Source: an archaeon RBG_16_50_20
GTDB taxonomy: Archaea > Thermoproteota > Bathyarchaeia > 40CM-2-53-6
Direction: 5' to 3'
NCBI GenBank assembly: GCA_001768965.1
Contig: MEMY01000087.1
Coordinates: 1-9,863, forward strand
Length of the DNA stretch: 9,863 bases
Both the position numbers and the translations under genes were made by a program. The notes beneath the pieces were generated by a model, which saw only the letters and a program-made list of their open reading frames with translations, made no database searches and was not told the DNA's origin. This document shows positions 1-5,360 of this stretch, one piece after another (the stretch's first letter is position 1; each line of letters starts with the position of its first letter).

Positions 1-638
1 CAATAATGATAGGCGTCTTCGGGTTCGGAGTTTGGGCTCACCACATGTTCACCACTGGGCTGTCGATAGCTGCAAGAATTCCTTTCATGTTAATGACATT
101 GGCCGTCGCGGTGCCTTCCGGAATCAAGGTTTTCAATTGGATCGGCACGATGTGGGGAGGGCGAATCAGCCTCAAAGTGCCAATGAAATTTGCTATCAGC
201 TTCATAGCTACGTTCTTCGTCGCGGGAGCCACTGGTGTGTTTCAAGCCTCGATCCCAGTTGACTACTTACTCCAGGACACTTACTGGGTGGTGGGACATT
301 TGCACTTTATGCTATTCGGGGCATCTACGCAAGCAATCTTCGCTGCTTTGTACTTCTACTTCCCGTACATGACGGGACGCATGTACAATGAGAAGTGGGG
401 CAATGTCCACTTCGTATTAACCCAGATCGGGCTCTACCTGTTGTTCACGATGATGTTGCTCCTTGGACTGCAAGGAATGCCGAGACGGTGGTATACCTTT
501 GGTGCTGAATATGCGCTTCCTAACCTGTTCGCTAGTATCGGCGGGTTCATGATAGGCGCAGGCGTCTTGGTGCTAATCGCAAATCTGATCGTAAGCTGGC
601 TCCGTGGACCTCGAGTCTCCGGGGATCCGTGGCCATGA
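1..638 (+). CDS. coxA: Cytochrome c oxidase subunit I (heme-copper oxidase, type A), C-terminal part, 5' truncated
   Basis: Catalytic membrane subunit of a terminal oxidase that reduces O2 to water and pumps protons. The frame is already open at the window edge (an ATA codon precedes the first ATG at 6), so the N-terminal half lies outside. Seen, numbering from that ATG: a WAHHMF block (His12-His13, the CuB ligand pair of the family), VPSGIKVFNW with Lys41 at the place of the K-channel lysine, GHLHF with His98 (heme a3 ligand position) and His100 (heme a ligand position), and GMPRRW with Arg160-Arg161 at the heme-propionate arginine site. About five or six membrane spans remain, matching helices VII/VIII to XII. 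The K-channel lysine argues for type A. It ends in ATGA, overlapping the heme A synthase start by 4 bases, so the two are translationally linked. Subunit II is not seen and may lie upstream. The family is certain; the heme type (aa3) is inferred from the neighbouring synthase. Confidence 0.97.
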   Translation, partial: IMIGVFGFGVWAHHMFTTGLSIAARIPFMLMTLAVAVPSGIKVFNWIGTMWGGRISLKVPMKFAISFIATFFVAGATGVFQASIPVDYLLQDTYWVVGHLHFMLFGASTQAIFAALYFYFPYMTGRMYNEKWGNVHFVLTQIGLYLLFTMMLLLGLQGMPRRWYTFGAEYALPNLFASIGGFMIGAGVLVLIANLIVSWLRGPRVSGDPWP

Positions 639-1081
639 AGATTGGAACTTTCCAAATTCAGTCGCTAACCACCGTCGCTGCAGTTTACTTTCTAATAGTG
701 GTTGGCGGTTTGGTTTCCTCGACAGGATCAGGATTGGCATGTCCTGATTGGCCTCTATGCTACGGACAAATCGTTCCCCCCCTAACCCCCAATATCGTCA
801 TCGAATTCACCCATCGGCTTTGGACCATCGTCGTCACGATCTTTGTCGTTTTGACTATGCTCTTTGCGTGGAAGAAGTATCGATGGCCCCACAAGGTCAC
901 AGCCTTTGCCACTCTCACATTCGTCTTGTTGTTGAGCCAAGTTATTCTAGGGATGATTACGGTGCTTTCAGGGACTGAACCCCTCATTGTCACAGCCCAT
1001 CTTGCGCTGGCGATCTTGGTCTTCGCAAGCGCACTTACAACGACTGTGGCTTCACTTACATACAGACGTCGAAAGGGATAA
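635..1081 (+). CDS. ctaA: Compact archaeal heme A synthase (CtaA/Cox15 family, half-length)
   Basis: Oxidises the C8 methyl of heme O to the formyl group of heme A, in the membrane. From ATG 635 the protein is 148 residues with four predicted spans, half of the eight-span bacterial CtaA or Cox15. Seen: GGLVSSTGSGLACPDWPLC with Cys36 and Cys42 (the external cysteine pair), EFTHR with Glu57 and His60 (catalytic Glu and heme-ligand His), and TAHLA with His122 (second heme ligand). These positions almost coincide with the N-terminal half of Bacillus CtaA. A short form of this kind is known from Aeropyrum and presumably dimerises to rebuild the two-half architecture. A GTG six bases upstream (629) is possible, but the ATGA overlap with the subunit I stop and a GGGGAT at 621-626 favour ATG 635. 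Its place directly after coxA indicates that the oxidase uses heme A. Confidence 0.93.
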   Translation: MKIGTFQIQSLTTVAAVYFLIVVGGLVSSTGSGLACPDWPLCYGQIVPPLTPNIVIEFTHRLWTIVVTIFVVLTMLFAWKKYRWPHKVTAFATLTFVLLLSQVILGMITVLSGTEPLIVTAHLALAILVFASALTTTVASLTYRRRKG

Positions 1082-1086
1082 CTGAA

Positions 1087-1176
1087 ATGACGAGAGAACA
1101 AGTTGTAGCGGTGTGTTTTGCAATAACGACAATCGCAGTAATAGCGGTTGTACTGCGGGCCTTGCTGATTCCATAA
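1087..1176 (+). CDS. 29-residue single-span membrane peptide at the end of the oxidase operon (candidate small subunit)
   Basis: Not recognised as a family member. From ATG 1087 the frame reads MTREQVVAVCFAITTIAVIA, then VVLRALLIP and a TAA. This is a short polar N-terminus (Arg3, Glu4, Gln5), an unbroken hydrophobic stretch at residues 6-23, one Arg at 24 and a short hydrophobic tail: a minimal single transmembrane helix. An AGGG at 1074-1077 sits nine bases before the ATG, inside the last codons of heme A synthase, and the start lies five bases after that gene's stop, so the layout is that of a real operon member. Tiny one-helix subunits are known in heme-copper oxidases (for example subunit IIa of the Thermus ba3 enzyme). 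Assignment as an oxidase subunit or assembly peptide is inference from position and hydrophobicity. It could also be a chance frame, although the SD and spacing argue against that. Confidence 0.6.
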   Translation: MTREQVVAVCFAITTIAVIAVVLRALLIP

Positions 1177-1208
1177 GTTATAGCCAAGAACTCTCGGCTG
1201 CAGCTGTA

Positions 1209-2105
1209 TTAGCTGGCTGCTTGGGATGAGATGCCTTCAGCAGGGCGATCATGAAACGCCACAAAGTCTCGTATCGTTTCCAAAGGTAGAAAGAGAGAGC
1301 CGATTCTTATTTCCTCTCCGTGGTCAAGGGCCTCCTTGAGACGCGTCCAGTTCAGTTCATATGGTCCTTCAAGGTAGACTGAGCGAAGCCCTCGCCTGTC
1401 TTCTCTCCAAACTGTGACGCCCCCCGTCTCGATCCTTAGAACATCATAGATGTTATCAGCTAGACGCCGCTCGTACTCCTCAGTTCCAGATTTCGCAAAA
1501 GCGTTCATTCGGACCTCCAAAAGATCGTCGTATGATGGAGGCGCGGTCTTTGTTGCCTCAGTTGCGGCAACTGGGGCAGTGGGAGTAGAACGTGGAGTCG
1601 GCTGCATGATATGTGGTTCTTCTTGGGCGCCGAGTCGGCCTATGGACACAAATATCGCGTACGATAGCACACCAAATGTCACGAGCAGAATTTCAATCCA
1701 CCATCGAGTCTCGTTGTATATCGAAGGGATGAAAACTTGTAGGGTCAAGTCGGCTGCGGAGAATATCCCGAGACCTGTAAAGAAATATCCGATATATTCA
1801 ACTGTCCTGTAGAGACCGTAGTGAGAACCAATGTCTTTCTCGTCAGAGATTAGCTCAACACCAACATCCGGTGTACTCGTGACTGGTCTCAGTGACGACG
1901 AAACTGAAGCCGAAACGGGCTTAAGGAGATAGTAAAGCGATATGAAAACGGTCGCGGAACCGGCAACGAGCAGACTAACGCTAACGGACTGGGAGGTAGA
2001 CGCATGGGCTCCAGGAAAACCGGAGGCAAGGAAACTAAAGCCATAATCGATCAAAACGAAGCCGCATACTAGGCCGATAATTTCGTAAAGTCTTCGATAG
2101 ACCAT
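1209..2105 (-). CDS. Hypothetical four-span membrane protein with a Pro/Thr-rich linker and a C-terminal soluble domain
   Basis: Family not recognised. The 298-residue protein has four likely spans at about 7-30, 43-62, 104-126 and 134-157, with a charged loop between the second and third. A low-complexity Pro/Thr/Ala linker follows at about 162-188, then a soluble domain of about 105 residues at 190-298 rich in Arg and Glu (ERRLADNIYDVLRI, WREDRRGLRSVYLEGPYELN). The soluble domain is probably cytoplasmic, but the topology is not certain. The only start before the first helix is ATG at 2103-2105; no clear Shine-Dalgarno precedes it, but a TATA-like CTTTTATC lies about 40 bases upstream, which fits a short-leader transcript. 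It is convergent with the oxidase operon (33 bases between stops) and divergent from coxC, so it splits the oxidase genes. A role in oxidase assembly or membrane sensing would only be a guess. Confidence 0.75.
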   Translation of the reverse strand: MVYRRLYEIIGLVCGFVLIDYGFSFLASGFPGAHASTSQSVSVSLLVAGSATVFISLYYLLKPVSASVSSSLRPVTSTPDVGVELISDEKDIGSHYGLYRTVEYIGYFFTGLGIFSAADLTLQVFIPSIYNETRWWIEILLVTFGVLSYAIFVSIGRLGAQEEPHIMQPTPRSTPTAPVAATEATKTAPPSYDDLLEVRMNAFAKSGTEEYERRLADNIYDVLRIETGGVTVWREDRRGLRSVYLEGPYELNWTRLKEALDHGEEIRIGSLFLPLETIRDFVAFHDRPAEGISSQAAS

Positions 2106-2140
2106 TGATCTTCGCGTCTTGCGGGATGGGACACTTCGCT

Positions 2141-2148
2141 GATAAAAG
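2141..2148 (-). promoter_or_regulatory. TATA-like promoter for the hypothetical membrane protein
   Basis: Read on the minus strand, CTTTTATC preceded by a purine-rich CGAAA element (BRE-like, about 2152-2156) lies about 40 bases before the ATG at 2105. A start of transcription about 26 bases downstream would give a leader of roughly 14 bases. Assigned by spacing and composition only. Confidence 0.4.
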
Positions 2149-2180
2149 ACAATTTCGGTTTGCGAGAGATCGCGCTGCCA

Positions 2181-2201
2181 ATAAGTTTAGCGAAAACTTA
2201 T
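2181..2201. promoter_or_regulatory. Perfect inverted repeat over the coxC promoter (candidate operator)
   Basis: ATAAGTTT at 2181-2188 is the exact reverse complement of AAACTTAT at 2194-2201, separated by AGCGA. The right arm runs into the TATA-like box of the subunit III gene, and the repeat sits between two divergent genes. A dimeric regulator bound here would cover the BRE/TATA region and so could block the subunit III promoter. Function is inferred; the symmetry is directly visible. Confidence 0.45.
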
Positions 2202-2204
2202 ATT
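2191..2204 (+). promoter_or_regulatory. BRE/TATA-like promoter of coxC
   Basis: CGAAAA at 2191-2196 resembles an archaeal BRE and is followed by CTTATATT at 2197-2204. Transcription would be expected to start near 2225, just before or within the GGAGG (2224-2228) that precedes ATG 2239. This suggests subunit III has its own promoter, separate from the upstream oxidase genes. Confidence 0.5.
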
Positions 2205-2238
2205 TGATGCCGAGTCGCTGGGCGGAGGGCTCGACGAA

Positions 2239-3081
2239 ATGAGACATGCAGCTGAGCAGAATGAATCTCAGGGACATGTTCCGGAATATTACGAGCACAG
2301 TATCTGGCCTGCACTCATAGGATTAGGCACGGGAGTTGCCCTGACCGGCCTTTTCCTGCTTCTGAAGGGGCTGATTTTTCCCGGAAGTCTACTCTTGTTG
2401 CTCTCATTTGGAGCGGTCCTTTTCGGGTTTCTGTATCATGACACCAAGAGCTGGGCGTCTGCGGTTTCGAGATCTTTCGGTCGCATTCCTCGGGACAGTG
2501 TCCTTGGAGCATTCCCTGTCGACATTAACCTTACCATCCAGATCGTTATCCTCACCGAGCTTCTCTTGTTCGGAGGCGCCTTCGGCATGTATTTCGCCAT
2601 AAGAGCGAGGTTCGCTTTCTGGCCTCCTCCGGGATCACCTATCCTCGATGATTTCCTACCACGCATTCAGACGCTTGTCCTGATCTCAAGCAGCCTGCTA
2701 ATTGAGTGGGCTATTTGGCAACTGAAAAGAGGCAACGTCGGAGCCTTCAAGGTCGGGCTAATAGGGACGACAATTCTTGGTAGCCTGTTTCCGATCCTCC
2801 AGCTTGGCTTCGAGTGGCCGCATCAGATTCTGAATAATATACTGACGCCGGCGACTAATTTCTTCGGAGCAAGCTTCTACCTGCTCACCGGCATTCACGG
2901 TGCACACGTCGTTGCAGGAGTGATCGCTTACGGCTATACGGACATACGGGCCTTCATGGGCCAGTACACGGCCAAGAATCATGGATTTGTCGAAGCAACA
3001 GCGACCTACTGGCACTTCGTCCACATAATTTGGCTTTTCCTGTTCGCCTTATTATGGCAGGGGAGTCGACTCTTAACTTGA
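2239..3081 (+). CDS. coxC: Cytochrome c oxidase subunit III
   Basis: Non-catalytic core subunit of the terminal oxidase, a seven-helix membrane protein that stabilises subunit I and its oxygen and proton supply. The 280-residue length and about seven spans fit the family. Seen: a polar N-terminus of about 20 residues, two spans (about 22-43 and 47-66), a third with Glu107 in ILTELLLFGGAF (the conserved Glu of the family), the FYLLTGIHGAHVVAGV block near 212-227, and the closing YWHFVHIIWLFLF block near 254-266. In many homologues the last block reads YWHFVD; here the Asp is replaced by His. ATG 2239 is preceded by GGAGGG (2224-2229) at good spacing. The end overlaps the next frame by up to 28 bases. 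It is transcribed separately from coxA by the promoter just upstream. Confidence 0.96.
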   Translation: MRHAAEQNESQGHVPEYYEHSIWPALIGLGTGVALTGLFLLLKGLIFPGSLLLLLSFGAVLFGFLYHDTKSWASAVSRSFGRIPRDSVLGAFPVDINLTIQIVILTELLLFGGAFGMYFAIRARFAFWPPPGSPILDDFLPRIQTLVLISSSLLIEWAIWQLKRGNVGAFKVGLIGTTILGSLFPILQLGFEWPHQILNNILTPATNFFGASFYLLTGIHGAHVVAGVIAYGYTDIRAFMGQYTAKNHGFVEATATYWHFVHIIWLFLFALLWQGSRLLT

Positions 3082-3560
3082 AGTTAGGAGATTTCGGAAC
3101 CTTCGTCATCTTCGCAGCTATTTACGCTGCGGGAACCATCGGCCTCCCGAAGATCTCACTGCTCGCATATCAGGTGAAGATTGGCGAAATACCGAGCGCC
3201 TTCGTCGCCCTGTTCGGATTCCCGGCCATTCTGGGTCTAACGCTCGGTCAATTCATCGCAAACTTAGGCGTGGAAGCCTCTCCGATTGCGATGCTCTCAC
3301 CCGTCTTCTCATTCGTGGGACTGCTCATCATCTACCGCTCGCGAAAGTTCAGCACCCTTGCTGGTTGCATCGCATACATTGTGATAACTGGATTCTGGTT
3401 ATCCGTGATGCTGCCGATCGTCAAACCAGAAGTTTCAACTTCCCAAGCGGCAATATCCGTGTTTGCCGGGCAGTTCATCGCAGTGATCGTGGGTTACCTC
3501 GCATATCTCGTGACCGCCAGAACATTGAGCAAACAAGGTCAGAGCTCAGCCCCGCAATAG
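3054..3560 (+). CDS. QueT-like small membrane transporter (possible ECF substrate-binding component)
   Basis: A 168-residue, highly hydrophobic protein with five or six spans. The segment KIGEIPSAFVALFGFPAILG followed by LTLGQFIANLG resembles the signature of the QueT family, membrane proteins predicted to import queuosine precursors; in archaea the equivalent need would be for archaeosine (G+) precursors. The substrate is therefore an inference and the family assignment is from memory of the motif. Start choice is open. ATG 3054 lies within coxC without a visible SD. TTG 3078 overlaps the coxC stop as TTGA and has AGGGGAG at 3059-3065, 12 bases away, and would start the protein right before its first helix. 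A TTG at 3030 is unlikely. The overlap suggests co-transcription and translational coupling with coxC, although no functional link to respiration is known. No ECF ATPase or T component is in the window. Confidence 0.7.
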   Translation: MAGESTLNLKLGDFGTFVIFAAIYAAGTIGLPKISLLAYQVKIGEIPSAFVALFGFPAILGLTLGQFIANLGVEASPIAMLSPVFSFVGLLIIYRSRKFSTLAGCIAYIVITGFWLSVMLPIVKPEVSTSQAAISVFAGQFIAVIVGYLAYLVTARTLSKQGQSSAPQ

Positions 3561-3567
3561 TCAACAC

Positions 3568-3601
3568 TTGTTTTATTTCGGTCAGCAGCAAGTCTGGTAG
3601 G
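3568..3601 (+). promoter_or_regulatory. T-rich tract and SD-like site before the CoxG-like gene
   Basis: TTGTTTTATTT (3568-3578) follows the transporter stop by eight bases and could end the coxC transcript (archaeal terminators are often plain T tracts). It could also act as a TATA-like element for the next gene. GGTAGG at 3596-3601 lies ten bases before ATG 3612. Which role the T tract plays cannot be told from sequence. Confidence 0.3.
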
Positions 3602-3611
3602 ACGATAACCA

Positions 3612-4064
3612 ATGCACCTTGAGGGCACATACGTTCTCGCAACGCCGCGCGATAAGGTATGGAGCTTCATCTCCGATCCTGAGAAAATCGCGCATTGTCT
3701 ACCGGACTTGCAGAGTCTTGAAGTCAAAGATTCGAAGAGTTTCAGCGTGACCGTGAAGGTTGGAATTTCCTTCATACGAGGGAGCTTCAAGTTCGACTTT
3801 ACATTAGTCGACCAAAAGCCCCCTTCTCACTCATCATTTGAGGCAACAGGAAAGGGCGCTGGGGTGTCGGTCCGACTTAGTGCCTCAATGGATCTCAAAG
3901 AGATCGATGCCAATTCCACCGAGTTGGCGTGGAAAAGTGATGCTCAACTCGGAGGCTTGCTGGGGGAGATCTCACCTAGCCTCATTCAGACGAGCACGAA
4001 CAAGTTCACTCAGCAGTTCTTTGAATGCGTCAAGACGAAGTTAGAGGCAGGAAGCACCAGCTAG
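3612..4064 (+). CDS. coxG: CoxG-like SRPBCC-domain protein (carbon monoxide dehydrogenase subunit G family)
   Basis: A 150-residue soluble protein of the SRPBCC (START/Bet v1-like) fold, which makes a deep hydrophobic pocket for a lipid-like ligand. Seen: the N-terminal pattern MHLEGTYVLATPRDKVWSFI and SDPEKIAHCLPDLQSLEV, matching the CoxG start (usually with CIPG where this has CLPD), a series of alternating beta segments (FSVTVKVGISF, RGSFKFDFTLVD, VSVRLSASMDL, STELAWKSDAQLGG), and a C-terminal helix (SPSLIQTSTNKFTQQFFECV). There is no C-terminal membrane anchor, which some family members have. In bacteria CoxG belongs to aerobic CO dehydrogenase clusters, and recent work links it to handling of respiratory quinone. 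No CO dehydrogenase gene is in the window, so a CO role cannot be claimed; 'cox' here is unrelated to cytochrome oxidase naming. The stop shares CTAG with the opposing dehydrogenase gene. Confidence 0.82.
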   Translation: MHLEGTYVLATPRDKVWSFISDPEKIAHCLPDLQSLEVKDSKSFSVTVKVGISFIRGSFKFDFTLVDQKPPSHSSFEATGKGAGVSVRLSASMDLKEIDANSTELAWKSDAQLGGLLGEISPSLIQTSTNKFTQQFFECVKTKLEAGSTS

Positions 4065-5236
4065 CGGTAGGCTTCGTACTCCTTTCCGAGGACTGCAGAC
4101 GCTATCTTCAGCTTCATAATCTCATCAGTGCCCTCGTAGAGCCTGCAGACCCTGACGTCCTGCAGATGTCTGCCTGGCCTGAACAGATACGAGTAGCCTC
4201 TCCCGCCGAACACCTGAACCGCCCTGTCTGCAGCATCCCATGCCGCGTTAGAGGCATAGAACTTGCCTTCTGCAATCAGCCTATCGGCAATCTCTCGCAC
4301 TTTGGCATTTGTCGGATCCTCGTCGTATTTGCTCTTCCATCGTGCCGCTCGGTATACTAGACATCGGGCCGCATCGAGTTCAGTTTTGATCATCGCAATG
4401 TGCTCTTGGACCAATTGATGCCTCGCGATCGCCTTGCCATGCTGACTGCGTTCTTTCGAGTATCGAACCGCCTCGTTTAGGCAGTCTGCCATTACACCGA
4501 GACATCCGGCTGCAACGCTTAGCCGTCCACTCATCAAAGTGGACATCGCGATCTTGAAACCATCACCTTCCTTGCCGAGCAGATTTTGTTTGGGCACAGG
4601 GTAGTCGTGAAGCTCAAAGAGGGCTGTGTTGGCAGTTGGCATGCCCAGTTTTGTGGTCAAATCCTGCTTCAGTATTCCTTCCTTGTCAGTGTCGACGATG
4701 AACGCGCTCACTCGCCCTCCACTTTTGGGATAGGCGAAGGTTACAATGGCGTGTGCTATGCCCGCGTTCGAGATTAAGTACTTAACACCATTCAGGAGAT
4801 AATGATCTCCCTTCGTTTCGTAGGTCATTTTCATTTCGAGCGGATTGCTACCCGCCTCGGGTTCTGTCAAACCGAAAGCTAGGATTTTCTCTCCTCTGGT
4901 TGATGGCGGCAGGTAATTCCTCCTCTGCTCTTCATTTCCCCACATCTGAATGGGAATTTGACCAATTGACGTGTGCCCGGAGAAGAACGTGCGAACCCCT
5001 GTTCCCTCCATCCCAATCCGATCAAGCGCCCTTGTATAGGTTACAGAATCAGCACCGCGTCCACCGTACTCTTCGCGTATCGGAATCCCCAGAAGACCGT
5101 ATTTCTTGCACAGTGGAATCAGTTGATCGTTGAAGTTGTGTTCGACATAGCATAATTCCTCGATCGGTCTGAGTTCCTTGCAGAATTCATCGACATCACG
5201 CAGAAACGATTCACGCTGACCTTTTTCCAAGCGCAT
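4061..5236 (-). CDS. Acyl-CoA dehydrogenase (FAD-dependent)
   Basis: Catalyses alpha,beta-dehydrogenation of an acyl-CoA, passing electrons from FAD to an electron-transfer flavoprotein; cytoplasmic. From ATG at 5236 the protein has 391 residues, the usual length. Seen in order: N-terminal helical domain (LIPLCKKYGLLGIPIREEYG), the FAD/acyl signature FGLTEPEAGSNP, the middle beta domain (YLLNGVKYLISNAGIAHAIV), the helical C-terminal domain with RLSVAAGCLGVM, YSKERSQHGKAIARHQLVQ and VFGGRGYSY, and LYEGTDEIMKLKIA, whose Glu in YEGT is the expected catalytic base. The frame stays open upstream to 5371, but the extra residues are unlike the family. ATG 5236 has GGTGAAG directly before it, and a TATA-like element at 5276-5280 would place the transcript start near 5252, after the alternative ATG at 5260. 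Substrate chain length cannot be read from sequence; glutaryl- or branched-chain-CoA types are possible. It diverges from inositol-phosphate synthase. Confidence 0.95.
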   Translation of the reverse strand: MRLEKGQRESFLRDVDEFCKELRPIEELCYVEHNFNDQLIPLCKKYGLLGIPIREEYGGRGADSVTYTRALDRIGMEGTGVRTFFSGHTSIGQIPIQMWGNEEQRRNYLPPSTRGEKILAFGLTEPEAGSNPLEMKMTYETKGDHYLLNGVKYLISNAGIAHAIVTFAYPKSGGRVSAFIVDTDKEGILKQDLTTKLGMPTANTALFELHDYPVPKQNLLGKEGDGFKIAMSTLMSGRLSVAAGCLGVMADCLNEAVRYSKERSQHGKAIARHQLVQEHIAMIKTELDAARCLVYRAARWKSKYDEDPTNAKVREIADRLIAEGKFYASNAAWDAADRAVQVFGGRGYSYLFRPGRHLQDVRVCRLYEGTDEIMKLKIASAVLGKEYEAYR

Positions 5237-5274
5237 CTTCACCAATATGCCGGCCCTCATACTTCGCGGACATG

Positions 5275-5284
5275 GATATAGTCT
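5275..5284 (-). promoter_or_regulatory. TATA-like promoter of the acyl-CoA dehydrogenase gene
   Basis: On the minus strand AGACTATATC lies about 42 bases before the ATG at 5236. The expected transcription start near 5252 would give a leader of about 16 bases containing the GGTGAAG ribosome site. This position helps exclude the in-frame upstream ATG at 5260. Confidence 0.45.
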
Positions 5285-5324
5285 ATTCACACCGCCTATT
5301 GCGACAATTTTCACATCAGACTGA

Positions 5325-5341
5325 GGGTCTCGCCGAGACCC
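5325..5341. promoter_or_regulatory. 17-base perfect palindrome between divergent genes (candidate operator)
   Basis: GGGTCTCG (5325-5332), one central C, then CGAGACCC (5334-5341): 8-base arms, all pairing. It lies about 45 bases upstream of the dehydrogenase TATA-like box and about 10 bases upstream of the T-rich TATA-like element of inositol-phosphate synthase. This is a natural place for a dimeric regulator controlling one or both genes. As RNA it would also fold into a stable stem, but it appears to lie outside both expected transcripts. Confidence 0.5.
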
Positions 5342-5347
5342 AAAGTA

Positions 5348-5359
5348 ACTTTTTACATA
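5348..5359 (+). promoter_or_regulatory. TATA-like element for inositol-phosphate synthase
   Basis: ACTTTTTACATA, preceded by the purine-rich AAAGT, is the best TATA-like element before the synthase. Transcription would start near 5380, which is after the GTG at 5361 but before the ribosome site at 5395-5401. Weak consensus, so tentative. Confidence 0.35.
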
Positions 5360-5360
5360 G

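Noticed and set aside
1201..1215. CAGCT-GTATT-AGCTG hairpin between the convergent oxidase operon and membrane protein gene, as a terminator
   Set aside because: The stem has only five pairs, no T tract follows on either strand, and it overlaps the minus-strand stop codon; too weak to annotate.
1450..1812. Plus-strand frame (120 codons) inside the hypothetical membrane protein gene
   Set aside because: The opposite strand gives clear membrane helices and a continuous 298-residue product; this frame is Arg/Ser-rich without structure.
4025..4360. Plus-strand frame (111 codons) running from the end of the CoxG-like gene
   Set aside because: It is antisense to the conserved C-terminal domain of acyl-CoA dehydrogenase, including the YEGT catalytic block, and has no ribosome site.
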